Shown piece by piece: positions 54,288 to 63,592 of a stretch of DNA of 64,000 bases. Each line of letters opens with the position of its first letter. Within the stretch, counting starts at the first letter, position 1. Under the pieces are notes generated by a model, which ran no database searches, was not told the DNA's origin, and worked only from the letters and a program-made list of their open reading frames with translations. Origin of the DNA: Prado023 sp963818445 (GTDB taxonomy: Bacteria; Actinomycetota; Actinomycetes; S36-B12; CAIYMF01); assembly GCA_963818445.1 (NCBI GenBank), contig CAWFSG010000018.1, positions 1 through 64,000 of the forward strand. The letters run 5' to 3'. A program made the position numbers and the translations under genes.

Positions 54288-54638
54288 TCAGGTGTTGTCG
54301 CGCTTCTCGCGGATCTTGGCCTTCTTGCCGCGCAGCTCGCGCAGGTAGTACAGCTTGGCGCGGCGGACGTCGCCGCGGGTCACCACCTCGATCTTCTCGA
54401 CGACCGGGGTGTGCACCGGGAAGGTGCGCTCCACGCCGGTGCCGAAGCTGACCTTGCGGACCGTGAAGGTCTCGCCCAGGCCACCCCCGTGGCGGCGGAT
54501 GACGACACCCTGGAAGACCTGGATGCGCGAGCGGGTGCCCTCGACGACCTTCACGTGGACCTTCACGGTGTCGCCGGGACGGAAATCGGGGATGTCGGAA
54601 CGCAGCGAGGCCGCGTCGACCATATCCAGCTTGTTCAT
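54288..54638 (-). CDS. rplS: 50S ribosomal protein L19
   Basis: 116 residues. FRPGDTVKVHVKVVEGTRSRIQVFQGVVIRRHGGG and ERTFPVHTPVVEKIEVVTRGDVRRAKLYYLRE are standard L19. It sits at the 30S-50S interface. The start 54638 (MNKLDMVDAASL) is the family start. It heads the lepB-to-whiG string, with its promoter likely in the 151-bp gap after trmD, which also holds the GC palindrome CCGGGCCCGG near 54765. Confidence 0.95.
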   Translation of the reverse strand: MNKLDMVDAASLRSDIPDFRPGDTVKVHVKVVEGTRSRIQVFQGVVIRRHGGGLGETFTVRKVSFGTGVERTFPVHTPVVEKIEVVTRGDVRRAKLYYLRELRGKKAKIREKRDNT

Positions 54639-54789
54639 GATCGCTTCCTGGCGGGAGCCACAGGTCGCCCGCAGATGTGGGTCGAATGGATGCCGGCGCA
54701 CGGAACGCGCCTCCCCTGTGGCGGCGACGCGAGACGACCAGCCACACAAGTCTGCCACACCCCGGGCCCGGCCCGGAAATGCGCGCGGA

Positions 54790-55512
54790 TCAGCCGAGCA
54801 GGTCCGGTCGCATGGTGCGCGTGCGCTCGACGGCCTGCTCGTGGCGCCATCGGGCCACGGCTGCGTGGTCGCCGGAGGTCAGGACCTCGGGGACGGCCAT
54901 GCCCTGCCACACCGGTGGCCGGGTGTAGATGGGCCCCTCGAGCAGGTCCTCCATGCCGCCGGTGGCGAAGGAGTCATCAGCGTGGCTGGCCTCGTTGCCG
55001 AGCACGCCGGGGATCAGCCGACCCACCGCCTCGACCATCACGAGAACGGCGGCCTCGGCACCGGCGAGCACGTAGTCGCCGATCGAGACCTCATCGACGA
55101 CCACCGGCTGCCCGGCGGCGGTCAGGGTCCGGGCCCAGGGCACCACCCGGGAGTCGATGCCCTCGTAGCGCCCGCAGGCGAACACCAGGCGCGGTTCCGT
55201 CGACCACTGCGCGGCCATGGCCTGCGTGAAGCGCCGCCCGCTGGGCGTCGGCACGACGAGGCGCACCGGGTCCGCGGGATCGCCGGCGGCCAGGACGGTG
55301 CGCAGCGCCTCGCCCCACGGCTCGGGCTTCATGACCATGCCCGGGCCCCCGCCGTACGGGGAGTCATCCACCGTCCGGTGCCGGTCGTGGGTGAAGTCCC
55401 GCAGGTCGTGGATGTCCAGGTCGATGAGGCCATCGGCGATCGCCCTGCCCACCAGCGACAGGTGCAGGGGTGCGAGGTAGTCGCCGAAGATGCTGATGAC
55501 GTCGATGCGCAT
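54790..55512 (-). CDS. trmD: tRNA (guanine37-N1)-methyltransferase
   Basis: 240 residues. DDSPYGGGPGMVMKPEP, FACGRYEGIDSRV and SIGDYVLAGAEAAVLVMVEAVGRLIPGVLGN are the trefoil-knot SAM site of TrmD. It methylates G37 to keep the reading frame. ATG 55512 overlaps the rimM stop by one base. Confidence 0.95.
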   Translation of the reverse strand: MRIDVISIFGDYLAPLHLSLVGRAIADGLIDLDIHDLRDFTHDRHRTVDDSPYGGGPGMVMKPEPWGEALRTVLAAGDPADPVRLVVPTPSGRRFTQAMAAQWSTEPRLVFACGRYEGIDSRVVPWARTLTAAGQPVVVDEVSIGDYVLAGAEAAVLVMVEAVGRLIPGVLGNEASHADDSFATGGMEDLLEGPIYTRPPVWQGMAVPEVLTSGDHAAVARWRHEQAVERTRTMRPDLLG

Positions 55513-56024
55513 CAGGCCAGCTCCGCGAGTCCGTCGGGCAGCTCGACGACGACGAATCCGCCGGCGATGTCGACCTCGGGCACGATCTGGTGCACGAACG
55601 GCACGAGCAACTCGGCACCGTCGTTCCGGGTGACGGCCAGGACATCCTGGCCGGGCAGGTGCAGCACCTCTGCGATGCGCCCCAATTCCGTGCCATCGGC
55701 CTCTCGGACGGACAGCCCCACGAGGGCAAGGTCGTGGAACTCGTCCTCCCCGGCCTCGGCCAGGTCGACGTCGGCCTCGAGGATGGCCCCGCGCAGGGTC
55801 TCGGCGGCCGTCCGGTCGGCGATCCCCTCGACGGAGAGGATCAGCCTCGCGTTCTGCCAGCGGTATCCCTCGACCGTGAGGGTTGCGGGCAGGCCCGCGC
55901 GACCCGACAGGAACAGGACAGCCCCCGGGGAGAACCTCTCCTCGGGGGCGTCTGTGCGAACCTCGACGGTGACCTCGCCGCGAATGCCCTGGGCCCGGCC
56001 GATCCGGCCGACCACCACGCGCAT
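55512..56024 (-). CDS. rimM: 16S rRNA processing protein RimM
   Basis: 170 residues. VVGRIGRAQGIRGEVTVEVRTDAPEERF is the RimM N-terminal barrel; EFHDLALVGLSV and the C-terminal PRC-barrel ELLVPFVHQIVPEVDI follow. It helps 30S maturation near S19. It is tightly packed between khpA and trmD. Confidence 0.93.
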   Translation of the reverse strand: MRVVVGRIGRAQGIRGEVTVEVRTDAPEERFSPGAVLFLSGRAGLPATLTVEGYRWQNARLILSVEGIADRTAAETLRGAILEADVDLAEAGEDEFHDLALVGLSVREADGTELGRIAEVLHLPGQDVLAVTRNDGAELLVPFVHQIVPEVDIAGGFVVVELPDGLAELA

Positions 56025-56290
56025 CAGCGCTCGTCGGCGTCCAGGAAGTCCACGCGCACCGGGCGTCCGCCGGAGATCGCGCTGACCACCGTGCGGATCG
56101 CTGTGGCGGTGCGACCAGCACGGCCGATGACGCGACCGATGTCGTCGGGATGGACGCGTACCTGGTAGGTGTTCCCGCCCTGCTCGCGCGGACCCCGACG
56201 CCCACTTCGGACCCGGACGCTGACGTCCTCGGGATGCTCGACGATGCCCGAGACCAGGTGCTCCAGCGAATCCTCGATGACCGTGCTCAT
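56024..56290 (-). CDS. khpA: KH-domain RNA-binding protein KhpA
   Basis: 88 residues. VHPDDIGRVIGRAGRTATAIRTVVSA carries the GRxG loop of a KH domain. Known KhpA proteins partner with KhpB/EloR and bind RNA to affect cell elongation. It lies between rpsP (ATGA overlap) and rimM, its usual place. Confidence 0.9.
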   Translation of the reverse strand: MSTVIEDSLEHLVSGIVEHPEDVSVRVRSGRRGPREQGGNTYQVRVHPDDIGRVIGRAGRTATAIRTVVSAISGGRPVRVDFLDADER

Positions 56291-56874
56291 GCCGAGGGGG
56301 TCTCCTCGACGGCCTCAGCCTCAGCTGCGGGCGCCTCAGCCACGACCTCGACGACCTCGGCTGCGGGCGCCTCGACGACGACCTCGGCCTCGGGCTCAGC
56401 AGCGGGAGCCTCCTCAGCAGCGACCTCAGCTGCGGCCGGCGCCTCGACGACCGGGGCGACCTCGGCCTTCTCCTCGACGACCGGGGCGACCTCGGCCTTG
56501 AGGGCCTTCGCCTTCGGGGCCTTGCCGGCCTCCTCGGCGGACTTCACGGCCGCCTCGAACGCCATCTGCTTGTCAGCCTTGGGCTCGGCGACCCGCAGGG
56601 TGCCCTCAGCGCCCGGGAGGCCCTTGAACTTCTGCCAGTCGCCGGTGACCTTGAGGATGGCCATGACGGGCTCGGTCGGCTGAGCGCCGACGCCGAGCCA
56701 GTACTGCGCGCGCTCGGAGTCCACCTGGATCAGGCTGGGCTCGCGGCGCGGCTGGTAGATGCCGATCTCCTCGATCGAGCGGCCACCGCGGGCGGTGCGC
56801 GAGTCGGCGACCACGATGCGGTACTGCGGGTTCTTCTTCTTGCCGAGGCGCTTGAGCTTGATCTTGACGCTCAC
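56287..56874 (-). CDS. rpsP: 30S ribosomal protein S16 with a long acidic tail
   Basis: 195 residues against about 80-165 usually. The N-terminal 80 residues (KIKLKRLGKKKNPQYRIVVADSR, IEEIGIYQP) are standard S16. After KAPKAKALKAE comes a 70-residue Ala/Glu/Val/Pro tail with repeats such as VAPVVEE. Like S2 here, it ends in a low-complexity acidic extension. The promoter should be in the 190-bp gap to 57064, in which I see no firm -10/-35. Confidence 0.93.
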   Translation of the reverse strand: MSVKIKLKRLGKKKNPQYRIVVADSRTARGGRSIEEIGIYQPRREPSLIQVDSERAQYWLGVGAQPTEPVMAILKVTGDWQKFKGLPGAEGTLRVAEPKADKQMAFEAAVKSAEEAGKAPKAKALKAEVAPVVEEKAEVAPVVEAPAAAEVAAEEAPAAEPEAEVVVEAPAAEVVEVVAEAPAAEAEAVEETPSA

Positions 56875-57064
56875 GTGTGTTGGTGTCTCTTTCGGTTCGG
56901 GGGTGGACCCTCACGACGCGGACATGGGGTTATCCGGGCTGCGAGGACCGCATGGATCACGCCGACCTTGGTTGAGAGGGACCTCGGCCCGCGTGGGACC
57001 CGCCCATTGTGCCATCCCGCACCCGGATTGCTCAAAGGCGCCGCCACCGGCGCGAGTCCATGCG

Positions 57065-58294
57065 TCAGCCGCGGTGTCGCAGTGCGCCCCGCACCCGCCC
57101 GGCGAGGTCACCCACCGGGGCCACGTGCACCTCGGCGAGGTCCAGCCATCCGGCGGTCTGCGTGAGCGTCCGGGCCAGCGCCTCCACGGACTCCGGACGC
57201 ACGTCGCCCTCGGGATGGGCCGCCTGGACGAGCAGCCGGCCCGATGCGCGGTCGGCCTTGAGGTCCACCCGCGCGACGAGCTCCTCGTCGTGCAGGAACG
57301 GCAGCACGTAGTACCCGTGGACCCGCTGCTCGGCGGGGGTGTAGATCTCGATCCGGTAGCGCATCCCGAACAGGCGCTCGGTCCGCGGGCGGTACCAGAT
57401 GAGCGGGTCGAAGGGCGCCAGGAGGGCTGAGGCCGGCACCTTCCGGGGAACCGAGAAGCCCGCCGGCGCGTACGTCGCCGGCCAGTCGGGAACCGTGACC
57501 TCGACGAGCTCGCCGGTGCCGAGGAGCTCGCTGATCGCGTCCCGGGTGGGGGCGGTCGGCATCCGGAAGTAGTCGGCGAGGTCGGCGGCGGTGGCCACGC
57601 CCAGGGCCCGCGCGGCGATCGCGACCAGCTCCCGGTGCGCCTGCGCCGGTGTCGGCGTCGGAGCGGCCAGCGCCGCCCGCGGCAGCACGGCCTCGGGGGC
57701 GGCGTACCGGCGGCGGAACGCCGAGTCGCGCCCGGCCGAGGTGATCTCCCCGGCCCAGAACAGGTACTCCAGGGCACGCTTGACGGCCGACCAGTTCCAC
57801 CCCCAGTGCTCGCGCTCGCCCCGCTCGATGTGCGAGAAGACCAGGTCGAGCTCGGTCGAGGTGACGGGTCCGGTCGCACGGACGACCTCCGCGACCTCGC
57901 GAACCAGCTCGGGCTGCTCACGCTGCACACGCACCATGCCGCCCCAGGCGTCGTCGTGGACCCGGTCCATGCGCCAGCGCATCAGTCGATGCATCCCGAC
58001 GGGGAGCAGGGCGGCCTCATGCCCCCAGTACTCGAACAGCGAACGCGGCGCGCGACCCGAGCAGTCATCCAGCCGTGCGCGGTCGTAGGGCCCGAGGCGG
58101 GCGAGGACCGGCAGGTACTGGGCACGGGCCAGGACGTTCACCGAGTCGATCTGCACGACCCCCAACCGACGCACGACATCGGCGACTGCTCGGGCCCCAG
58201 GCTGGCCCACGGGCCGGGGTCGGCCGAATCCCTGGGCCGCCAGTGCGACGCGCCGCGCTGCCTGCAGGCTCAGTCGGTCGCGTGGCACGGGCAC
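57065..58294 (-). CDS. YcaQ-family winged-helix protein (possible DNA crosslink glycosylase)
   Basis: About 409 residues. LGVVQIDSVNVLARAQYLPVLARLGPYDRARLD near the start and YWGHEAALLPVGMHRLMRWRM are typical of the YcaQ/AlkX group, which unhook DNA interstrand crosslinks in E. coli and Streptomyces (AlkZ). FDPLIWYRPRTERLFGMRYRIEIYTPAEQRVHGYYVLPFL is the conserved C-terminal part. GTG 58294 (VPVPRDRLSLQAARR) is the likely start; GTG 58288 is close. Only about 11-20 bp separates it from the divergent PucR gene. Confidence 0.82.
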   Translation of the reverse strand: MPVPRDRLSLQAARRVALAAQGFGRPRPVGQPGARAVADVVRRLGVVQIDSVNVLARAQYLPVLARLGPYDRARLDDCSGRAPRSLFEYWGHEAALLPVGMHRLMRWRMDRVHDDAWGGMVRVQREQPELVREVAEVVRATGPVTSTELDLVFSHIERGEREHWGWNWSAVKRALEYLFWAGEITSAGRDSAFRRRYAAPEAVLPRAALAAPTPTPAQAHRELVAIAARALGVATAADLADYFRMPTAPTRDAISELLGTGELVEVTVPDWPATYAPAGFSVPRKVPASALLAPFDPLIWYRPRTERLFGMRYRIEIYTPAEQRVHGYYVLPFLHDEELVARVDLKADRASGRLLVQAAHPEGDVRPESVEALARTLTQTAGWLDLAEVHVAPVGDLAGRVRGALRHRG

Positions 58295-58314
58295 ATGCTG
58301 CCACGATGGCCGCC

Positions 58315-59484
58315 ATGACCAGCCCGCGCGAGGTGCGCACCGCGCGACGTCCGTGGGCAGCGGTCCCCCGCGCCGTGGCCGAGCCACTGCGCCCAGCGCT
58401 GCCGGCCGCGATCGAGCATGTGATCGACGTCGTCACCAAGGAGGTGCCGGCGTACGGCGGGACCAACGAGCGCGTGGCCGCCACCCTGCGCGCCGGAGTC
58501 GGCATGGCGCTCGGACGTCTCGTGGACCTCATGGGCACCGACGAGGCGGCCCTCGGTGAGTCCGCCCCGCTCTATGAGCGGATCGGAGCCGGCGAGTACC
58601 ACGCGGGCCGCGGGCTGGCCGACCTGCTGTCGGCCTACCAGATCGGCGCGCGGGCGGCATGGCAGTCGCTGAGCCGGGCCGGAGTCGCTTCCGGCCTGAC
58701 ACCACAGGACGTGTCGCTGCTCGCGGAGGCGGTCTTCGCCTACATCGACCAGCTCTCGGCGGCGTCGATCGCGGGCTACACCCAGGCCCAGCTTGCCGAT
58801 ACCGGGCGCCGGGAGGCCCTGCGCTCCGAGCTGATCGAGCGACTGCTCGCCGGCGAGGCGGGGTCCGACCGGGTCTCGGCCCTGGCGGCCGAGGTCCAGT
58901 GGCCGCTGCCCACGACCGCGGCGATCGCCCTGCCACGGGGGGCCGAGCTCCCCGCGGCCCTGCCCGGTGCCCTGGCCGGGCGCATCGCCCAGGGCGCGGT
59001 GGCGGTGGTGCCCGGACCGACGACGCCGGGGCTCAGGGCGTGGTGGGCGCGGGCCACCCCGCCCGTGGCGGTGGGGCTCCCGGTGGGGTTGTCGGACCTG
59101 GGGCGCTCGTTGGCACATGCGCGGACGCTTCGCGACCTGCCCGTGGACGGGTCCCTACAGGCCGCCGACCACCTCGCGGACCTCCTGGTCCGCGCTGACC
59201 CCGCCCTCGGGGTCGCGCTGCGCGAGGACGTGCTGGCCGCGTTCGACGTGATCCCGCCGGCACGACGTCAGCCGCTGCTCGACACGCTGCGCAGCTGGCT
59301 GCTGCACGCCGGGAACCGCGGGGACGTGGGCGCCGACCTGCACGTGCACCCGCAGACCGTCAGCTACCGGATGGACCGGGTCCGCGAAGTCCTCGGCGAC
59401 CGCCTCGACGACCCGCAGGCGCGCTGGGAGCTGCTGCTGGCGCTGAAGACGCCGGAGGTCAGTGACCGCCCAGCAGGTCCTTGA
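58315..59484 (+). CDS. PucR-type helix-turn-helix regulator
   Basis: About 389 residues. The C-terminus HVHPQTVSYRMDRVREVLGDRLDDPQARWELLLAL is the PucR/CdaR HTH_30 signature. The N-terminal half, with GVGMALGRLVDLMG and LADLLSAYQIGARAAWQSL, is an all-helical sensor of the type seen in RsbRD-like PucR proteins. Start ATG 58315 or 58306. The 3' end overlaps ffh by 26 bp on the opposite strand. Target genes and ligand are unknown; neighbouring genes do not suggest one. Confidence 0.8.
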   Translation: MTSPREVRTARRPWAAVPRAVAEPLRPALPAAIEHVIDVVTKEVPAYGGTNERVAATLRAGVGMALGRLVDLMGTDEAALGESAPLYERIGAGEYHAGRGLADLLSAYQIGARAAWQSLSRAGVASGLTPQDVSLLAEAVFAYIDQLSAASIAGYTQAQLADTGRREALRSELIERLLAGEAGSDRVSALAAEVQWPLPTTAAIALPRGAELPAALPGALAGRIAQGAVAVVPGPTTPGLRAWWARATPPVAVGLPVGLSDLGRSLAHARTLRDLPVDGSLQAADHLADLLVRADPALGVALREDVLAAFDVIPPARRQPLLDTLRSWLLHAGNRGDVGADLHVHPQTVSYRMDRVREVLGDRLDDPQARWELLLALKTPEVSDRPAGP

Positions 59485-61060
59485 ACGCCGGGGGCAGGTC
59501 GCCCATCTTCTTCATCGCCTCCGGATCGAGCATCGCCGGGTCGAACGCGGCCGGGTCGAAGCCCGCCAACCCGCCGGGCAGGCCGCCGGGACCCGCGGCC
59601 GGGGCCGACTCCTCGATCGCCCGCTTGGCGGGATTGCCACTGCGGGACTTCTTCTTCGCCTGCTGCTGCTGGGCACGACCCTTGGCCTTCTTCGAGCCGC
59701 CCATGCCCGGCATCCCCGGCATGCCGGGCATGCCCATCCCGGAGCGCATCTGGCGCATCATCTTCTGCGCCTCGCCGAAGCGCTCGACCAGGCCGTTGAC
59801 CTCGCTGACCTGCACCCCCGACCCTCGGGCGATCCGCGCCCGGCGCGAGCCGTTGAGCAGCTTGACGTCGGCACGCTCGGCGGGGGTCATCGACTGGATG
59901 ATCGCCTGGACGCGGTCGATCTCCTTCTCGTCGAGGTTGTCGATCTGGTCGCGGATCTCGCCCATGCCGGGCAGCATCCCGAGCAGCTTGCCGAGGTTGC
60001 CCATCTTGCGCAGGGCCTGCATCTGGCTCAGGAAGTCGTCGAGCGTGAAGTCCTCGCCGGCCAGCACCTTGCCGGCCATCTTCTCGGCCTCTTTGGAGTC
60101 GAACGCCTTCTCGGCCTGCTCGATCAGGGTCAGCACATCGCCCATGTCGAGGATCCGGGAGGCCATCCGGTCCGGGTGGAACAACTCGAAGTCGGTGAGC
60201 TTCTCACCCGTCGAGCCGAACATGATCGGCACGCCGGTCACGGTGACGACCGACAGCGCCGCACCACCGCGGGCATCTCCGTCGAGCTTGGTCAGGACCA
60301 CGCCGTCGAAGCCGACGCCCTCGTGGAAGGCCTTCGCGGTGGCGACCGCGTCCTGGCCGATCATGGCGTCGACGACCAGCAGCGTCTCGTCGGGCTGGAC
60401 GGCGTCGCGGACCTGACGCAGCTGCTCCATGAGCGCGGTGTCGATGGCCAGGCGACCGGCGGTGTCGACGATCACGACGTCGTGCTGGGTCAGCTTGGCG
60501 ATCTCGATGCCCTCGCGGGCGACCTCGACCGGGTCGCCCCAGGTCGACTCGGGGTTCGCTCCGGTGTTGCCCGGCTGCGGCGCGAAGACCGGGGCGCCGG
60601 CGCGCTCAGCGACCACGGACAGCTGGTCGACGGCGTTCGGGCGCTGCAGGTCGGCGGCCACGAGCATCGGCGTGTGGCCCTGCTCCTTGAGGTGCACGGC
60701 CAGCTTGCCGGCCAGCGTGGTCTTGCCCGAGCCCTGCAAGCCCGCGAGCAGGATCACGGTCGGCGGATTCTTGGCGAACTGCAGGCGACGGGTCTGCCCG
60801 CCGAGCAGCTCGATGAGCTCCTCGTGGACGATCTTGACGACCTGCTGGGCGGGGTTCAGCGCGCCCGAGACCTCCGCCCCGACCGCGCGCTCACGGACGC
60901 GATCGGTGAACACGCGCACCGCTGGCAGGGCCACGTCGGCCTCGAGCAGTGCGATCCGGATCTCCCGGATGGTGTCGTTGATGTCGGACTCGGACAGCCG
61001 GCCCTTGCCGCGCAGGCCCTTGAAGGTCGCGGACAGCCGGTCGGAGAGGGATGCGAACAC
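59459..61060 (-). CDS. ffh: Signal recognition particle GTPase Ffh
   Basis: 533 residues. G domain: GLQGSGKTTLAGKLA (P-loop), VDTAGRL and TKLDGDARGG. The methionine-rich M domain (LGMLPGMGEIRDQ, GSRRARIARGSGV, MMRQMRSGMGMPGMPGMPGMGG) binds SRP RNA and signal peptides. A basic Gln/Lys stretch and a Gly/Pro/Asp tail extend it beyond E. coli Ffh. It delivers nascent membrane proteins to FtsY. Confidence 0.95.
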   Translation of the reverse strand: MFASLSDRLSATFKGLRGKGRLSESDINDTIREIRIALLEADVALPAVRVFTDRVRERAVGAEVSGALNPAQQVVKIVHEELIELLGGQTRRLQFAKNPPTVILLAGLQGSGKTTLAGKLAVHLKEQGHTPMLVAADLQRPNAVDQLSVVAERAGAPVFAPQPGNTGANPESTWGDPVEVAREGIEIAKLTQHDVVIVDTAGRLAIDTALMEQLRQVRDAVQPDETLLVVDAMIGQDAVATAKAFHEGVGFDGVVLTKLDGDARGGAALSVVTVTGVPIMFGSTGEKLTDFELFHPDRMASRILDMGDVLTLIEQAEKAFDSKEAEKMAGKVLAGEDFTLDDFLSQMQALRKMGNLGKLLGMLPGMGEIRDQIDNLDEKEIDRVQAIIQSMTPAERADVKLLNGSRRARIARGSGVQVSEVNGLVERFGEAQKMMRQMRSGMGMPGMPGMPGMGGSKKAKGRAQQQQAKKKSRSGNPAKRAIEESAPAAGPGGLPGGLAGFDPAAFDPAMLDPEAMKKMGDLPPAFKDLLGGH

Positions 61061-61157
61061 AACAGCAGATTCTACCGCCGGTGTCCGGGGTCCCCCTCCC
61101 GGCCGATCGCCGGTGCCGGGCGGCGGCCAGTCGCGCGATGCGCTGGGGACGCCCGGC

Positions 61158-62255
61158 TCAGGCTGCAGCCGCCCGCGTGACCCGCGCCTGGGCGACCCGC
61201 CAGTAGAGGAACGTCGCGACTCCCAGGCTCACCTGCGGGATCCAGGAGCAGGCACGCCACACCAGGGTGGAGGCCACCGCCTGCTCGTTGGTCAACCCGA
61301 ACGTCGTGAGCAGGGCGATCAGGGCCGCGTCCACCGTGCCCAGCCCACCCGGGGTGACCGGGATCATGCTGGCCATCCGTGAGATCGCGAACGCGGCGAA
61401 GGCACCCGCCAGCGTCAACGTCGTCGGCTGGTCGCCGAGCACGCCCTGGATCGCGAACCAGAGGACGGCGAACTGCGCCACGATCACGATGTAGTTCGAC
61501 ACCGTGACCCAGCGCCAGCGGCCGAAGACCACGTCCTTGGTGCTGTCGCGCAGGTCGATGGCCATGCCGACGGCATCCAGCGGGTTCGCCCGCCGGCGGT
61601 TGACCGGCGCAAGCATGCGATTGCCGAGCTCCCCCACCTTGTGGGCCGACTGCTCGCTGCGCAGGATGAGCCACAGCACCACGATCGTGGCGACGGTGGC
61701 CGCCACGCCGGCCACGGCGACCCAGACCCACTGGGACTGCACCTGTCCGGTGGTCAATGCGGCGATCACCCCGAACACCGGCAGGGTGAGGGTCATCAGC
61801 AGGCTCCAGAGACTGGTCACCGCGATGCCTGCCGTCGCCGCGGCGACGGACACCGAGTAGCTGGAGAGCATCGCGAACTGGATCGCGAGGCCGAACGCAC
61901 CGCCGGCCGGGATCGTGTTGCTGATCGTGAAGGAGGTCTGCCGGATCACGAACGCCGGCTTGTAGGGCAACCCCGGGATGGCCGCCTGATAGGGCCACAC
62001 GTAGACGACCAGCATCACCAGGACGCTGACGCCGATGAGCGCGAGCGCCTCGGGCGTCATCCCCTGGATCTCGGCCCACGCGTCCTGGTAACTGCCGAAC
62101 TTCGGGATGAGGCCGGCGAAGATGATCACCAGGACGACGAGGGTGACGATCGCCCCGATGATCGTCTTGCGCTTGTCCAGGGCCGACGAGGCCTGGCTCG
62201 TGTCGACCGCCTTCAGCTGGCCCATGACTGCCGGGGCAACCGCAGGCTCGTTCAC
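61158..62255 (-). CDS. UPF0104 / LPG-synthase transmembrane domain protein
   Basis: 365 residues with about eight hydrophobic helices. The segment ASMIPVTPGGLGTVDAALIALL is the hallmark PGGLG(T/E) motif of this family, and NTIPAGGAFGLAIQFAMLSS is another conserved part. Relatives act as flippases or isoprenoid- and lipid-linked membrane proteins (MprF-type flippase, GtrA-like partners). The start GTG 62255 overlaps the stop of the small upstream gene (GTGA). The substrate is unknown. Confidence 0.78.
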   Translation of the reverse strand: MNEPAVAPAVMGQLKAVDTSQASSALDKRKTIIGAIVTLVVLVIIFAGLIPKFGSYQDAWAEIQGMTPEALALIGVSVLVMLVVYVWPYQAAIPGLPYKPAFVIRQTSFTISNTIPAGGAFGLAIQFAMLSSYSVSVAAATAGIAVTSLWSLLMTLTLPVFGVIAALTTGQVQSQWVWVAVAGVAATVATIVVLWLILRSEQSAHKVGELGNRMLAPVNRRRANPLDAVGMAIDLRDSTKDVVFGRWRWVTVSNYIVIVAQFAVLWFAIQGVLGDQPTTLTLAGAFAAFAISRMASMIPVTPGGLGTVDAALIALLTTFGLTNEQAVASTLVWRACSWIPQVSLGVATFLYWRVAQARVTRAAAA

Positions 62256-62536
62256 AGCACTCCGCCGACGTACTTCGCCCCGGCGATCGCATCGATGGTC
62301 TGCGCCACGTCGAAGTGCGCCGACCCCGGGATCGTGGGCACGAAGCCGACGAGCATCCCGTCGGCCATCACCTGCGCCTCGAGTCCTGCTGCACCGTCGG
62401 CGTCCCAGAGCGCCTCGGCGCCGCCGGGGAGCACGATGCGCACGCACACGCGGTTCAGCGCCGGGCGATGCACGTTGGCGATGAATCCCCGCTCGTTGAG
62501 CGCAGCGACGACCTCTTCGACCTCAGCAGCTTCCAT
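62252..62536 (-). CDS. Small conserved-looking protein of unknown function
   Basis: 94 residues from ATG 62536. MEAAEVEEVVAALNERGFIANVHRP, then a beta-rich part (VCVRIVLPGGAEALWDADG, GMLVGFVPTIPGSAHF) and a C-terminal helix. I do not recognise the family. It has no membrane segment or signal. Its stop overlaps the next gene's GTG start, so it is probably translationally coupled to the membrane protein and may work with it. Confidence 0.65.
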   Translation of the reverse strand: MEAAEVEEVVAALNERGFIANVHRPALNRVCVRIVLPGGAEALWDADGAAGLEAQVMADGMLVGFVPTIPGSAHFDVAQTIDAIAGAKYVGGVL

Positions 62537-62607
62537 GGACACGAATCCTGACACGCACTCGGCCCTGGCGCCCCACGTCGCGGCCCGGCCACCGGTCGCG
62601 TCGCAGC

Positions 62608-63579
62608 TCAGGCGGCGTCCGCGGCCCCGCTGACGACGTGCCGATAGTGCGCGACCGTGGTGCTGACCGCCTCGGCCATCGGCGTGGAGGTGAAGTCCGG
62701 GAACCGCGCGCGGAAGTCGGCATCGTCGACCAGGAACGGCTCGGTCCACTGGTAGGCCAGGGGCAGGGACTCGCGCGAGATCCGGTGGAACGGTGCGGCC
62801 AGCCGAAGCATCCGGGTGCTGACCACTGCGGTGGCGCGCGGCTCGGGCAGCGCGGCGTTGACCAGGCCGAGGAACTGCGCGCCGGTGACCGCCGGGGCGT
62901 GCGGCAGGTGCCAGATCCGGCCCGCGGTGTCCGGTGCGGTGCCCAGGGCAACGAAGGCGTGGGCGACATCGGGCATGTAGGCGCACGAGTGCGGGGCGTC
63001 CATGGAGCCCATCCAGCGCAGCTTGCCCCGTCCGGCCACCGGCTCGATCGCCAGCGCGGTGATCCCGGAGTTGTCCGCGTACGGACCGAAGTAGTCCGAG
63101 GCCCGGCCGATCACGACCTCGATCCGGCCGGCAGCGTGCGCGGCGAGCAGCTCCTCGGCCATCCGCGCCCGGGTCATCCCCTTGACGTCGGTGGCCCGCT
63201 GCGGGGTCAGCTCGGTCATCGGGCTCGAGCCCGGGCCGTAGGCGTACAGGTTGTCGACCATGACCAGGCGCCGCACACCGGCGCCCTCGGCCGCGTCGAC
63301 GACCCGCTGCATCATCGCCGGGAACTCCTGCGGCCAGCGGTGGTAGGCGGGCTGCGCCGCCATGTAGGCGACATCTGCCCCGCCGAGCGCGGCGCGAAGG
63401 CCCTCCGGTGAGGCGGCATCCGCGGTGCGCCAGTCGACTCCCGCCGGTGCGGCCGCGCCGGGGCCGGAGCGGTTGACACCCCTGGCATGCAGGCCTGCAG
63501 AGACCAGGGCGGTCAGGATGGCGGAACCGGCGGCACCCGAGGCACCGAGGACAACGTGCGTGCTCGTCTGTGTGGTCAT
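62608..63579 (-). CDS. NAD-dependent epimerase / NAD(P)H-binding family protein
   Basis: 323 residues. HVVLGASGAAGSAILTAL is a Rossmann dinucleotide site and MVDNLYAYGPG plus RASDYFGPY resemble the extended SDR family. A nucleoside-sugar epimerase or atypical reductase is possible. Start ATG 63579 lies just past the operator-like palindrome and is divergent from the TetR gene, so it is probably that regulator's target. Confidence 0.75.
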   Translation of the reverse strand: MTTQTSTHVVLGASGAAGSAILTALVSAGLHARGVNRSGPGAAAPAGVDWRTADAASPEGLRAALGGADVAYMAAQPAYHRWPQEFPAMMQRVVDAAEGAGVRRLVMVDNLYAYGPGSSPMTELTPQRATDVKGMTRARMAEELLAAHAAGRIEVVIGRASDYFGPYADNSGITALAIEPVAGRGKLRWMGSMDAPHSCAYMPDVAHAFVALGTAPDTAGRIWHLPHAPAVTGAQFLGLVNAALPEPRATAVVSTRMLRLAAPFHRISRESLPLAYQWTEPFLVDDADFRARFPDFTSTPMAEAVSTTVAHYRHVVSGAADAA

Positions 63580-63592
63580 GGCCCCACCATAC

